A DNA stretch of 64,000 nucleotides from Zea mays (GCF_902167145.1 NC_050101.1:133454990-133518989); one strand, 5' to 3'; positions 1 through 12,887 are shown, numbered from the stretch's first letter. Made by a program: numbers and translations. Notes: generated by a model not told the origin, from the letters alone.

Positions 1-5
1 CTTTC

Positions 6-1261
6 TGTAGGAAACAATGGCGCCTAAGAAGGGGTTGAATTAGGACTTCTAAACACTATCTCTAAACTAGGCCATAATTAAAACCCTAGAGAAAAACCTA
101 TGCAAATAAATAATCTAGAATGTGCAAACTAGGTTTTATCTAAGTGTTGCTATTTCTACCGCAAAGCCTAAGTTTCACTCCTAAATAATCAAACTAGAAA
201 AGCGAGATTGAAACTTAAATACTTAATATAAATACGGAAGGTAAAGAGCAAGGTAGAGATGCAAACTCTCGTGGATGACGCTAGTATTTTTACCGAGGTA
301 TCCAAAACCACACAAGGTTCTGACTAATTCTCGTTGGTGCCCTTATGCAAAGTGTAGCCCACTCAATGGCCAAGCACCTCAGTCGAGTAACTCCATAGAG
401 AGCTACGTGCCTTCTCCATGCGCAAGTGGTGCTCCACTTCTGGCTCCTCTCAAACACTCTCCGCCGTCTCCACTATCGAGCTTCCGGCTGAAACGTCGTG
501 GGTTTCGTTTCCTCCGATACACGACGGCGGCCATGACACAAACTCGGTTGTCACGGTCTCGCAAGACTCTCGCCCCACTCGGTACAATTACAACAACTCG
601 AGCAAGAGCCGAGGGGTTGTGTGGTTTTTCTAAACTCACTCAACTAACTAGGATTCACCTAGAGCAAGCGCATAAGCGGTCTAACTAACCTAAGCATTTC
701 GCAAAGTGCCTACGCTAATCATCGAGTGATTATATTAAGCACTTGGGTATTTGAGCACTTGTAAATGTATATAACATGTGTTGGTATGTTGCTTGGGCTC
801 CCACACCTTCAAATGGATGGTTGGTGGGGTATTTATAACCTCCTTCACAATTCTAGTCGCTGGACAGAAGGCTGACTGCTCTATCGTCAGGCGCACCGGA
901 TAGTCCGATGCCCTGGCCACATCAGCCGACCGTTGGATCTGACCGCTATCCAGACAGTCTGGTGCACACCGGACAGGTACTATTCAATGTTCGGTGCACC
1001 ACTCAGAGCACTGGCTGACTGCCCTCTTCATGGATTTCTTCACTGTTTCTTTTGGGCTTCTTTTGTTCTTGAGTCTTGGACTTCTACGCATCTTTTAGGT
1101 CTTCTTTTGAGTTGTTGCATACTCAGTGCCTCAGTCTAATCCTCTTCACACCCTGTGAACTACAAACAGAAACACTAGAAAACACATTAGTCCATAAGGT
1201 TATGTTGATCATCAAACACCAAAATCGCTTGGCAAAATGGTCCGGGTCCATTTTCCTTACA
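6..1261 (-). repeat. 3' LTR of element A
   Basis: Plus-view ends are TGTAGGAAAC and TTTTCCTTACA, so on its own strand it starts TGTAAGG and ends TTTCCTACA, giving the expected TG...CA termini. The first ~240 bases match the truncated copy at 14291-14547. Weakened copies of the Sirevirus palindrome (CACCGGATAGTCCGATG) occur near 893-910 and imperfect ones near 966-1002. The adjoining AAAAAGGGGGCGAT (minus strand) is the polypurine tract. Confidence 0.75.
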
Positions 1262-3270
1262 ATCGCCCCCTTTTTGGTGATTGATGACAACACAACCAAA
1301 GCTAGCAAATATAACAAACATTTTAAAGAAAATATGCAATATACTTGCTAGGATGCATGAATATCCCCACAAGGTGAGATTATGGACTTAAGCCTCCCCC
1401 TAACTCCATAATCCACCTTCTTCCTATTTTAGACCAAAGATACTTGTAGGACCAAAACCACTAGTAAGATCAAGATTTTAAAATTTTGAAATTGGGTGGT
1501 GTTTGGTGTTTGATATATTTTGAGTTGCTTTGGTCCCTAAAACTTCTCCCCCTTTGAAATCAAACACCGAAAAGGAAGACATTAAAAGCATATAGGAAGC
1601 ACATAAGACTTGCCCTCTAAAGGATTTACTACTTTTAGCTCTAAAGGATTATGTTGGGGGTCTTCTTCCCCGCCGAAGGTCCTCAAGGCAAAAACACCTT
1701 CGACAAGATAATACAAAGGCATACGCGACATGATGATACGGATGGAAACCGAAGCTATGGCTGAAGAAGCTTCGGCATAGTATTATGACGAAGCCGAAGG
1801 TCGTCACCGACTCTAGGGAAAAAGACTATTTAGTCCTTAATTATTTGCATTATGATTGCAAGTAAATGTCAGGGACATGAATGTAATTGTGTCCGGGCTA
1901 CGTCCCGTGCCTATAAATAGATGAACAGTACCCCCGTATTGTTCACGTTAGATTTTAATCTCTCTCGTGTCATGTTTGCATTCTCACCTTCTGGCGAAGC
2001 AAAGGTACCATATATTATAAATATCATTAATGTTAATCCTTATCTATGGATATAATACAAATAAATTGCGAGGATTTAATCATTATTTACATTCTTTAAT
2101 GTTCCTTCGCATTCTTATTTATATTTATACTTATATATTGAAATGATGAAGGTATGTCCTTCATGACCTTCGTTTGAAGATTATTATATCCGAAAGGAAA
2201 TAATGCTTCGAAGACGAAGGTCTTTAACCATTAACAATTGTGTTGCCTTGTTCTTAATTTGTAGTATTTGAGAACAAGTAACCAACATATCACTCTCCCT
2301 AAAAGAGTGTTCTCCCCCTTTAAAAGAATATTCTCCCCCTTTGTCATAGACGAAGATATACTCCCCCTATTAGAGACCCTCTCCTTAGGAAAAGCACATG
2401 AGAAACAGAGGTGCAAGATATGATTGATTTAGACTAACTCCCCCTATGCATAGGTAAAATATATATTTTGACAACATATGCATTTATAGCAACACAGGAA
2501 GCATAAGATGTTAGATGTAGTCTAGTCAAAGTCAGGAGAAGACATGTAAATGATACCAGTTGTGGAGTGAAACCACTTGTGGAATCAATTGAAAATTCTT
2601 GTAGAATTGCAGTGGAAGCTTATTGTCTTTCTTCGGGGACTCCATTTTCATTCAATGAGACTTACTAAATGTAATAGACTTGAAAACAAGTATTAGTCTC
2701 AACTACTTAGATTATAGAGTGACCTCCCCCTGAAAGTGTGTATACAAGTTTTGAATACTTGTAGGAGACATGCACTTTGATTTTGATATCAAGAGGGGTA
2801 AATTATCTATAATCCGAGCTTTGACACATATAAGTCAAAATGACACCACTTGGAGAATACCACTAGTAGGATATAAACTTTGAAGCATTAGTGTCATTTA
2901 CTTAGAAATGTTAAATAAGCTATGTGTCGTGCTTAACTAAACATTTTAAACCATGTAGGTTTGCTTAAGAATATGAATTGAAAGCGAGCAGTCCTACCAT
3001 ATGATTGACCTAGTATGCATGCAATTCTGATCAAAAGTAAATACCACATGTAAAACTAGGCATGTAAGATAAAACCAGATATAAAAATAGATACGCATAT
3101 CTAAAAACAAAGAAATGAAATAAATCTAGTTACCTTAGTCATGGGTTGGAAATTTGGGTACATAATTTTTACTAACTCACTTGGCAATAGACTTGATCCA
3201 ATATGATGCATCCCATGATATACATCCCAATTTTGCCAAGTCTCCAAATTTCCTGAAGTCCTTCGGACTT
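1262..3270 (-). other. 3' untranslated region of element A with repeated polypurine tracts
   Basis: No gene is seen here. On the minus strand the stretch holds several GGGGGAG/GGGGAG runs (plus-view CTCCCCC near 1265, 1395, 1548, 2310, 2334, 2364, 2442 and 2725). Such multiplied polypurine tracts are typical upstream of Sirevirus 3' LTRs. It is interrupted by the solo LTR at 1652-2287. No pol remnant could be recognised, so gag is followed almost directly by this region. Confidence 0.55.
1652..2287 (+). mobile_element. Solo LTR related to the zeon/cinful-like gypsy family
   Basis: It starts TGTTGGGGGTC and ends GTAACCAACA. The stretch near its end (GAGAACAAG, GGCAACA complement) mirrors the ends of the LTRs of element G (52801-53439, 59545-60183), and its 636 bases are close to their 639. 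A TATA motif, CTATAAATAG, lies near 1912-1921, so the LTR is plus-oriented. No internal sequence is attached. The flanking pentamers (GATTA on the left, TATCA on the right) do not form a clean TSD, so it may have arisen by recombination between two elements or the TSD has mutated. Confidence 0.65.
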
Positions 3271-5333
3271 CTCACTTATCTCTTGGGATCCAAACCTTCT
3301 TGGTGCTTTTTATGGTTGAGATAATCTTGTTTGGCACCTAGATGTGTTTGGCCCCCTTTCCTTTGTTGGCTTGCTTGTTAGCCTTGATTGCTATCACCTT
3401 TCCATCCTTTTTCTTCTTGATCAAAAATGGTGTAGCGGCCTTTTTGTCTATCTTGTTGATGTAGGTGTTGGAGATTTTGTTTGTTGGCTTGAGCGCTTGC
3501 TTTTGCTTATACTCGGACTTCGCCTTGCATTGGTAAGACTTGTGGCCTTCTTATGACATAGCCTACAAATCACAGTTTCTCTCTCCATAGGCTTATTCAC
3601 TCCCGCGGAGGTGTTATCCTGAGGAGGTTGGATTTGTTTGGCTGTCTTTCTTGTCATACAAGCCCTTGCCAAGGCGAGCCACCTATTGCTTTAATTGCTC
3701 ATTCTCCATTGCAATCTCATCCGAACATGTTTCTATAAGAATATTCTTAACAAGAACTTGATTACAGGGATTAGAATCATCAATTAAACCAAAGGAAGAA
3801 GTAGAAACATCTTTCTTAATAATTTCAGGAATTTTAACTATAGATGCTCCTGGGGTGCTACCGATGCTCTCTAGCTTACTAGTGAGCTCATTATTATGTA
3901 TGCTAAGAATTTCCATTTTCTCTATCAAGTTTTCGATAACTTCTTGAGAGCTAGCTAACTTAGCCTTAAGTTTTCATTCTTTTTGATAAGGCTATCATCG
4001 ATAGTTGAGGATGGAGCATTATACTCTAATTGCCCAATTTTAGTTGTTAGCTCACAATTCAAATTTGTAATTGTTTCAAAAAAAATATCCAACATTTATA
4101 ATCGTTTTTGAGAGCTAATCAACTTATTTTTCAAGGTTTTAAGTTGAGCCTTTTGTTTAGTGCAAACATCCTCAAAAAACTTAACGGTATGCACAAGTTC
4201 ATCTACGGAGGGCTTTCCCTCATCATCACATTCATCATCACTATCATCACTAGAGGATGGGATACTTGTTTTACCTCTTGCCATAAGGCATTTGTGTGAT
4301 GACCGTGAAGAGTGTGATGAAGAGTGGTGGCTACGAGTCCTTGGAGGATCATCTTCGCTTGAAGAGTTATCCCAAGTCTTGACACTTGTGAGTGCCTTGC
4401 CTTTACTCCTCCTCTTTGTGGATTCGGCCATATTTGGACAGTTGTCCCTAAAGTGGCCATTCTCCCCTCATGCGAAGCATCCTCTCTTTCTTTGCTTTTT
4501 CCTATCAATGTTAAAGAGAAGATCCTCAACATGTAGAGGCACACCCATTAGATTAATCTTGCAAACCATCCCTATTACCTTTCCAACACATCAGACTGTT
4601 TCTTCGTCCTCAGAGGATGATGTTGAGGGTTGATCATCTTCATCATCATCATCATCTTCCTCTTATTCACTTGAGCTTGGAGCCTTCTTCTTGCCTTTTA
4701 TCCTTTTGTGTTCGTCACATGCAAAAGCATATGTCTTTGAAGAAGTTGCTCCTCTTATTGACCCAATTTCTGTGACATCTCAAGTGACACAATTTTTCCA
4801 ATCACAATCGTCGGGGTCATTTGGCTCAAGTCCTCGAGGTTGTGAAGGATGGTGATGATACTCCCATATCTTTGTTGTCGTAGAAGGGATATGATCTTCC
4901 TCACAATATCAGCATCACCTAACTTATTAATTCCAATAGAGTTGAGCTCATTAATCACAAGATTTAAGCATGAATACATGTCTCTAACAAGCTCATTTTC
5001 TTTCATAGCAAAAGAATTATACTCATTTAAGACTAGGCAATATTTCTGCTCACAGACATAAGATGTGCCATCATGGAGCTCATGCAATTTTAGTGAAATC
5101 TCATTAGGAGTTTTCAAGGTAAATACTTGATTGAAAATTTCCATGCTAAGAGATTCATACAAGCAATTTTTGGATCTAGCATTCAAATGAATTTCTTTTT
5201 CGTCACTCATGGTGAGCTTCTAGGGATTCTTAGGCGTTTTCATCCCTTCACGAGTGACTCTCCAAACACCTAGATCAACCGCTTCCAGGTTGCAAGCCAT
5301 TCTAGCACTATAATATAGGAAGTTAGTACCGTC
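3270..5333 (-). pseudogene. Degenerate gag of element A
   Basis: The minus strand encodes a broken Sirevirus-type Gag. The conserved copia Gag core (UBN2-like) is read at about 5250-4755. A CCHC zinc knuckle follows at about 4484-4430, but its second cysteine codon has become TGA. Next come a serine/aspartate-rich stretch (4431-4200), coiled-coil-like segments (4200-3683) and a basic C-terminal part ending in a STKKVW-like motif near 3270. Frames are split by stops and shifts, so no full product is possible. Gag would form the virus-like particle and bind RNA through the knuckle. The start lies beyond the insertion point of element B at 5334-5338. Confidence 0.6.
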
Positions 5334-5338
5334 AAAGT

Positions 5339-6522
5339 TGAGAGCACCTAGAGGGGGGTGAATAGGTGATCATGTGAAACTTGAAACTTAATCCACAAAA
5401 ACTTGATTAGGCGTTAGCACAATAATGCCAAGTGGCTAGAGAGGAGTCTCAACAAAACACAATAACCACAAGAGATCAATCGCAGAGATGGCACAGTGGT
5501 TTATCCCGTGGTTCGACCAAGACCAACACTTGCCTACTCCACGTTGTGGCGTCCCAACGGACGAGGGTTGCACTCAACCCCTCTCAAGCGGTCCAAAGAC
5601 CCACTTGAATACCACGGTGTTTTGCTTGCTTTACTATATCCCGTTTGCGAGAAATCTCCACACTTTGGAGCCTCTCGCCCTTACACTTGAAATTCACAAA
5701 GAAGCACGGAGTAAGGGAGGGATGAGCAACACACTCAAGACAAGAAATCACAGCAACACCACGCACACAAGTCGCAACAAGAGCTCACAACACGACTCAA
5801 TGAGTTCACAACTCAACTAGAGCTCTAATTGCTATCGCAAGGAATCAAAAGCGTGGAATCGATGTCTGAGTGCTTAGGAATGCTTTGAGAATGCTTGGTG
5901 TACTCCTCCATGCGCCTAGGGGTCCCTTTTATAGCCCCAAGGCAGCTAGGAGCCGTTGAGAGCATTCCAGGAAGGCAATTCTTGCCTTCTGTCGCTTGGC
6001 GCACCGGACAGTCCGGTGCACCACCGGACATTGTCCAGTGCGGATCTCTTTCCTTATTTGGCGAAGGCGACCATTGGCGCCTTGGAGCCGTTGGCGCACC
6101 AGACACTGTCCGGTGCCCCCTTCTAGCCGTTGGCTCGGCCACGTGTCCCGCTCGGCCGACCGTTGGCTCACTGGACAGTCCGGTGAATTTTAGCCGTACG
6201 CCGTTAATTTCTTCCCGAGAGCAGCATGTTCGCCTGAGCCAGTCTGGCGCACCGGACACTGTCCGGTGCACCACCGGACAGTCCGGTGCACCCAGACAGA
6301 ACTGGCTTTTGGCTAAACAAGGCCATCTCTTCTCCAATTCGATTTCTCCTATTTCCAGCACTTAGACACAATACATTAGTCTCTAAAACAATGTACTAAG
6401 TCTGAGAAACATACCTTTATACTTGATTTGTACTTTGTCCACCATTTGACACTTAGGCACTTGTGTTGGACACTAAATCACCAAAACACTTAGAAATGGC
6501 CCAAGGGCACATTTCCCTTTCA
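5339..6522 (-). repeat. 3' LTR of element B (1184 bp)
   Basis: Plus-view ends are TGAGAGCACC and TTCCCTTTCA. It contains several CACCGGAC...GTCCGGTG inverted repeats between about 6000 and 6300. It is 60 bases shorter than its partner at 12938-14181, almost all of which is explained by fewer palindrome copies. Confidence 0.9.
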
Positions 6523-7291
6523 ATCTCCCCCTTTTTGGTGATTTATGCCAACACAACATAAAGCAAGTAGAGCAAGTACAAAATCAATTCAAATAAGAAC
6601 TCAAATTTGTTTTGAATCAAATTTGTCATATATGGATCATTCTTTGCCACCACTTGGTTTGTTTTTGCAAATCAAACTCAATTTCCTATCTCTAAGTCAA
6701 ACACACATGTTGAAACATAAAGAGTGATCAAGGATTCAAAAACTCCCCCTTTTTCCCATAATTAGGCCTTCTCCCCATAAGAGACCAACTTTTGACAATA
6801 AGAAGCAAACAAGAGTATTTTGACAAACAAAAACTCTAACTCTACTTTTTCAAAAGTCTCAAGTGGTAGCTGATCCATTTCTTGCTTTGGCCTTATTTTC
6901 TCCCCCTTTGGCATCAAGCACCAAAACGGGATCAATTTTGGCCCTTTAACCCCATTGCCTCACCAAAATCTTCAACTAAGAGTAAAAAGGCAATAAGAGT
7001 ACAAAGATGAACTTGGAAAAAGTTACTCTTTCATCGGAGTGCAGTGGAAGTCTTGCATGGTCCAAGTCCACCTTTTCCCTTTCAAACCTCCTTTGAGACT
7101 TAATTAAGCAAACTCAAACACACAGTTAGTCTCAAAGAGTCAAGTTGTAGCACATCTCCCCCTAAATTTGTGCATCACTTGCAAATGGACTTGTAAGGTC
7201 CAGGGAGTGCTTGTACAACTTGAGCACCATAAATAAACAACAAAATGTTTAAGGAACATGATCAAGGGCATAAACACATGTATGCTATAAA
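6523..7291 (-). other. 3' untranslated region and polypurine tracts of element B
   Basis: No gene is seen. The 3'-most tract, AAAAAGGGGGAGAT, abuts the LTR. Further GGGGGAG or GGGGAG runs (plus-view CTCCCCC) occur near 6744, 6900 and 7157. This is the repeated polypurine region typical of Sireviruses, from the pol stop to the LTR. Confidence 0.6.
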
Positions 7292-10200
7292 TCAATCCAA
7301 GTTCCGCGAATCTAAGACATTTAGCTCACTACGCAACTTGCAAAAGGTCTGCTCATCTAAAGGCTTGGTAAAGATATCAGCTAGCTGGTTCTCGGAGCTA
7401 ACATGAAACACTTTGATATCTCCCTTTTGCTGGTGGTCTCTCAAAAAGTGATGCCGGATGTCAATGTGCTTTGTGCGGCTGTGTTCAACAGGATTATCCG
7501 CCATGCGGATAGCACTCTCATTATCACATAGGAGTGGGACTTTGCTCAAATTGTAGCCAAAGTCCCTGAGGGTTTGCCTCATCCAAAGTAGTTGCGCACA
7601 ACACTGTCCTGCAACAACGTACTCGGCCTCAGCGGTGGATAGGGCAACGGAAGTTTGTTTCTTAGAACTCCATGACACCAGGGACCTTCCTAAGAATTGG
7701 CACGTCCCCGATGTACTCTTCCTATCGACCTTACATCCAGCATAGTCGGAGTCTGAATATCCAATCAAGTCAAAGGTAGACCCTTTTGGATACTAGATCC
7801 CGAAGCAAGGCGTAGCGACTAAATATCTAAGAATTCGCTTCACAACCACTAAGTGACACTCCTTAGGATCGGATTGAAATCTAGCACACATGCATACGCT
7901 AAGCATAATATCCGGTCTACTTGCACATAAATAAAGTAAAGACCCTATGATTGACCGGTATGCCTTTTGATCAACGGACTTACCTCCTTTGTTGAGGTCG
8001 GTGTGTCCGTCGGTTCCCATTGGTGTATTTGCGGGCTTGGCGTCCTTCATCCCAAACTGCTTGATCACGTCTTGCGTGTACTTCGTTTGGGAGATGAAGG
8101 TCCCGTCCTTGAGTTGCCTCACTTGGAACCCAAGGAAGTAGCTTAACTCGCCCATCATCGACATCTCAAACTTTTGAGTCATCACCCTGCTAAACTCTTC
8201 ACAAGACTTTTGGTTAGTAGAACCAAATATTATGTCATCGACATAAATTTGGCACACAAAAAGATCACCATCACATGTCTTAGTAAAAAGAGTTGGATCG
8301 GCTTTCCCAACCTTGAAAGCATTAGCAATTTAAAAGTCTCTAAGGCATTCATACCATGCTCTTGGGGCTTGCTTAAGTCTATAGAGCGCCTTAGAGAGCT
8401 TACACACGTGGTCGGGGTACCGTTCATCCTCGAAGCCAGGGGGTTGCTCCACGTACACCTCCTCCTTGATTGGCCCGTTGAGGAAAGCGCTCTTCACATC
8501 CATTTGGAACAGCCTGAAAGAATGGTGAGCGGCATATGCTAGCAAAATACGAATGGACTCTAGCCTAGCCACAGGAGCAAAAGTCTCCTCAAAGTCCAAA
8601 CCTGCGACTTGGGCATAACCTTTTGCCACAAGTCATGCCTTGTTCCTTGTCACCACTCCGTGCTCGTCTTGTTTGTTGCGGAACACCCACTTGGTTCCCA
8701 CAACATTTTGCTTGGGACGAGGCACTAGTGTCCAAACTTCATTTCTTTTGAAGTTGTTGAGCTCCTCTTGCATGGCCAACACCCAGTCCGGATCTAGTAA
8801 GGCCTCTTCTACCCTGAAAGGCTCAATAGAAGAGACAAAGGAGTAATGCTCACAAAAATTAACTAATCGAGACCGAGTAGTTACTCCCTTGCTAATGTCA
8901 CCCAAAATTTGGTCGACGGGATGATCCCTTTGAATCGTTGCTCGAACTTGGGTTGGAGGTGCCGGTTGCGCTTCTTCCTCTATCACATGAACATCTTGTG
9001 CTGCCCCTTGATCACACGCCTCTTCTTGATGAACCTGTTCACCGTCTTGAGATGGGGGATACACCATTGTTGAGGAAGAAGGTTGATCTTGCTCCTTTTG
9101 TTCCTGAGGTCGTACATCACCAATCGCCATGGTTCGTATTGCGGCCGTTGGAACATCTTCTTCATCTACATCATTAAGATCAACAACTTGCTCTCTTGGA
9201 GAGCCATTAGTCTCATCAAATACAACGTCACTAGAGACTTCAACCAAACCCGATGATTTGTTGAAGACCCTATACGCCTTTGTATTTGAGTCATAACCTA
9301 CCAAAAACCCTTCTACGGCTTTGGGAGCAAATTTGGAATTCCTACCCTTCTTCACTAGAATGTAGCATTTACTCCCAAAAACTCGGAAATACGAAACATT
9401 TGGTTTGTTACCGGTTAGTAGCTCATACGAAGTCTTCTTGAGGAGGCGATGAAGGTAGACCCGGTTGATGGCGTGGCAAGCCGTGTTCACGGCTTCCGAC
9501 CAAAAGCGCTCGGGGGTCTTGAACTCTCCAAGCATCGTCCTCGCCATGTCTATAAGCGTCCTGTTCTTCCTCTCTACCACACCATTTTGTTGTGGTGTGT
9601 AGGGAGCGGAGAACTCGTGCTTGATCCCTTCCTCCTCAAGGTACTCCTCCACTTGTAGGTTCTTGAACTCGGACCCATTGTCGCTCCTTATCTTCTTCAC
9701 CTTGAGCTCAAACTCGTTTTGAGCTCTCCTTAGGAAGCGCTTGAGGGTCCCTTGGGTTTCAGATTTATCCTGCAAAAAGAATACCCAAGTGAAGCGGGAA
9801 AAGTCATCAACAATAACTAGACCATACTTACTTCCTCCTATGCTTAGATAGGCGACGGGTCCGAAGAGGTCCATATGTAGCAGCTCCAGAGGTCTTGATG
9901 TGGTCATCACATTCTTGCTGTGATGCGCTCTTCCCACTTGTTTACCTGCTTGACAAGCTGCACAAGGTCTATCTTTTTCAAAAGTAACATTGGTTAGACC
10001 TATCACGTGTTCTCCCTTTAGAAGCTTGTGAAGGTTCTTCATCCCCACATGTGCTAAGCGGCGATGCCACAGCCAGCCCATGCTAGTCTTAGCAATTAAG
10101 CATGCATCTAGACCGGCCTCCTCTTTTGCAAAATCAACTAAATAAAGTTTGTCGTCTAATACACCCTTAAAAGCTAATGAACCATCACTTCTTCTAAAGA

Positions 10201-10492
10201 CAGACACATCTACATTTGTGAATAGACAATTATATCCCATTTTGCACAATTGACTAACAGATAACAAATTATATCCAAGAGACTCAACTAAAAACACATT
10301 AGATATAGAGTGCTCGGATGAAATAGCAATTTTACCTAATCCTTTTACCTTGCCTTGGTTCCCATCACCGAATATTATTGAATCTTGGGAATCCTTGTTT
10401 TTGACATAGGAGGTGAACATCTTCTTCTCCCCCGTCATATGGTTTGTGCATCCGCTGTCGATAATCCAGCTTGAACCCCCGGATGCATAAAC
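7292..10492 (-). pseudogene. pol of element B (protease-integrase-RT-RNase H) with three stops
   Basis: The open frame starts just after a TAG at 10495-10493, in a different frame from gag. In order it shows the protease active site DSG (in SSWIIDSGCTNH), the gag-pre-integrase HHCC region (HRRLAH...CAAC), an integrase core with D, D (SDNGSEF) and E (VVERKNRT), the copia reverse transcriptase with YVDD in [10 protein letters not shown], and RNase H ending at ...LDSRNLD. In-frame stops interrupt it at 8635-8633 (an Arg codon, CGA to TGA), 8332-8330 (a Leu codon to TAA) and 7795-7793 (Trp, TGG to TAG). No frameshift is needed to read across them. Such a polyprotein makes the enzymes for reverse transcription and integration; this copy cannot. 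Confidence 0.85.
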
Positions 10493-10505
10493 CTACAAGG
10501 CAAAT

Positions 10506-12887
10506 TTAGGCTTGGGTCTTAGGTACCCAACTCTTGTTGGGTCCTACAAGGTTAGTCACAATTGTCTTAGGGACCCAAATGCAAGTTTTATCTCCCTTGC
10601 ATCTTGCCCCTAACTTCCTAGCAATCACCTTCTTATTCTTTCTACAAATGGCAAATGAAGCATTGCAAGCATGATATATTGTAGAAGGTTCATCAACTTT
10701 CCTAGGAACATTAACAACATTTCTCCTAGGCATATGAACAACATATCTCCTAGACATATCTCTACCATGCATATAGGTAGAACTAGAAGCAAACATGGCA
10801 TGAGAGTCAAAAGCATCATAAGCATTACAACTCCTATAAGACTGTCTTCTATCATGGTACATAAAAGCATGGTTCTTTTTAGCACTACTAGCCATAGGGG
10901 CCTTCCCTTTCTCCTTGGCGGAGATGGGAGCCTTATGGCTTGTTAAGTCCTTGGCTTCCCTCTTGAAGCCAAGTCCATCCTTAATTGAGGGGTGTCTACC
11001 AATCGTGTAGGCATCCCTTGCAAATTTTAGCTTGTCAAATTCATTCTTGCTAGTCTTAAGTTGGGCATTAAGACTAGTCAATTCATCATTCAATTTGGAA
11101 ATTGAAACTAGGTGTTCACTACAGGCATCAATGTCAAAATCTTTACACCTATTGCAAATCATAACATGTTCTACACAAGAGTTAGATTTACTAGCTATTT
11201 CTAGCTTAGCATTCAAATCATCATTTTTGCTCCTTAAGCTAGAAATTGTCTCATGGCAAGAGGATAGTTCACAAGAAAGCATTTCATTTCTTTTAACTTC
11301 TAAAGCATGAGATTTTTGTGCCTCTACAAATTTGTCATGCTCTTCATATAAAAGGTCCTCTTGTTTCTCTAAAAGTCTATCCTTTTCATTCAAGGCATCA
11401 ATCAATTCATTAATCTTATCTATTTTAGTTCTATCCAATCCTTTGAACAAACTAGAGTAATCTATTTCTTCATCACTGGACTCATCATCACTAGAAGAAT
11501 CATAAGTGGCATTGTTTCGAGTACATACCTTCTTCTCCTTCGCCATGAGGCATGTGTGACGCTCGTTGGGGAAAAGAGATGACTTGTTGAAGGCGGTGGC
11601 GGCGAGTCCTTCATTGTCGGAGTCGGATGACGAACAATCCGAGTCCCATTCCTTGCCAAGGTGTGCCTCGCCCTTAGCCTTTTTGTATGCCTTCTTCTTC
11701 TCCCTCTTGTTCCCCTGTTCCTGGTCACTATCATTATCGGGGCAGTTAGCGATAAAATGACCAATCTTACCACACTTGAAGCATGAGCGCTTCCCCTTTG
11801 TCTTGGTCTTGCTTGGCTGTCCCTTGTGACCCTTTAGCGTCGTCTTGAAGCGCTTGATGATGAGAGCCATCTCTTCATCATTTAGCCCTGCCGCCTCAAC
11901 TTGTGCCACCTTGCTAGGTAGCGCCTCCTTGCTTCTTATTGCTTTAAGAGCAAAGGGTTGAGGCTCATTGATTGGACCATTCAATGCGTCGTCCACGTAT
12001 CTCGCCTCCTTGATTATCATTCGCCCGCTCACGAACTTCCCAAGAACTTCTTTGGGCGACATCTTGGTGTACCTAGGATTTTCACGAATATTGTTCACCA
12101 GATGTGGATCAAGTACAGTAAAGGACCTTAGCATTAGGCGAACAACGTCGTGGTCCGTCCATCGTGTGCTTCCGTAGCTCCTTATTTTGTTGATGAGGGT
12201 CTTGAGCCGGTTGTATGTTTGGGTTGGCTCCTCGCCCCTTATCATTGCAAATCTCCCGAGCTCGCCCTCTACCAACTCCATCTTGGTGAGCAAGGTGACG
12301 TCGTTCCCCTCATGAGAGATCTTGAGGGTGTCCCAGATCTGCTTGGCATTGTCCAAGCCGCTCACCTTATGGTACTCGTCCCTGCACAAAGAGGCTAACA
12401 ACACAGTAGTAGCTTGTGCATTTTTATGAATCTGTTCATTAATAAATACAGGACTATCCGAGCTATCAAATTTCATTCCATTCTCAACAATCTCCCATAT
12501 ACTTGGATGGAGAGAGAACAGGTGACTACGCATTTTGTGACTCCAAAATCCGTAGTCCTCTCCATCAAAGTGTGGAGGTTTGCCAAGAGGGATGGAAAAC
12601 AAATGTGCATTTGAGCTATGCGGAATACGAGAGTAATCGAAAGAAAAGTTCGAATTAACCGTCTTTCTTTTGTCGTAGTCGTTGTCGTCGTTGTCCTTTT
12701 GGGAAGAAGTGGACTCATCGCTGTCGTCGTAGTAGACGACCTCCTTGATGCGTCTTGTCTTCTTCTTCTTCCCATCTTTGCGTTTGTGGCCCGAGCCCGA
12801 GTCGGTAGGCTTGTCATTATTAGGCTCGTTGACGAAGGACTCCTTCTCCTTATCATTGATCACAATCCCCTTTCCCTTAGGATCCAT
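10506..12887 (-). CDS. Gag polyprotein of element B (793 aa)
   Basis: The frame is intact, starts with ATG at 12887 shortly after the primer-binding site, and begins MDPKGKGIVIND. The N-terminus is lysine/aspartate rich. The copia Gag core lies at roughly residues 95-300 (PHFDGEDYGFW, IWDTLKISHEG). A CCHC zinc knuckle, CFKCGKIGHFIANC, is at about residue 367, followed by acidic-serine stretches and a long coiled-coil-like part at about 480-620. The tail repeats WVPKT-type motifs. The long Gag with a C-terminal coiled-coil extension is typical of Sireviruses. The stop lies 13 bases before the pol open frame. Confidence 0.85.
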   Translation of the reverse strand: MDPKGKGIVINDKEKESFVNEPNNDKPTDSGSGHKRKDGKKKKTRRIKEVVYYDDSDESTSSQKDNDDNDYDKRKTVNSNFSFDYSRIPHSSNAHLFSIPLGKPPHFDGEDYGFWSHKMRSHLFSLHPSIWEIVENGMKFDSSDSPVFINEQIHKNAQATTVLLASLCRDEYHKVSGLDNAKQIWDTLKISHEGNDVTLLTKMELVEGELGRFAMIRGEEPTQTYNRLKTLINKIRSYGSTRWTDHDVVRLMLRSFTVLDPHLVNNIRENPRYTKMSPKEVLGKFVSGRMIIKEARYVDDALNGPINEPQPFALKAIRSKEALPSKVAQVEAAGLNDEEMALIIKRFKTTLKGHKGQPSKTKTKGKRSCFKCGKIGHFIANCPDNDSDQEQGNKREKKKAYKKAKGEAHLGKEWDSDCSSSDSDNEGLAATAFNKSSLFPNERHTCLMAKEKKVCTRNNATYDSSSDDESSDEEIDYSSLFKGLDRTKIDKINELIDALNEKDRLLEKQEDLLYEEHDKFVEAQKSHALEVKRNEMLSCELSSCHETISSLRSKNDDLNAKLEIASKSNSCVEHVMICNRCKDFDIDACSEHLVSISKLNDELTSLNAQLKTSKNEFDKLKFARDAYTIGRHPSIKDGLGFKREAKDLTSHKAPISAKEKGKAPMASSAKKNHAFMYHDRRQSYRSCNAYDAFDSHAMFASSSTYMHGRDMSRRYVVHMPRRNVVNVPRKVDEPSTIYHACNASFAICRKNKKVIARKLGARCKGDKTCIWVPKTIVTNLVGPNKSWVPKTQA

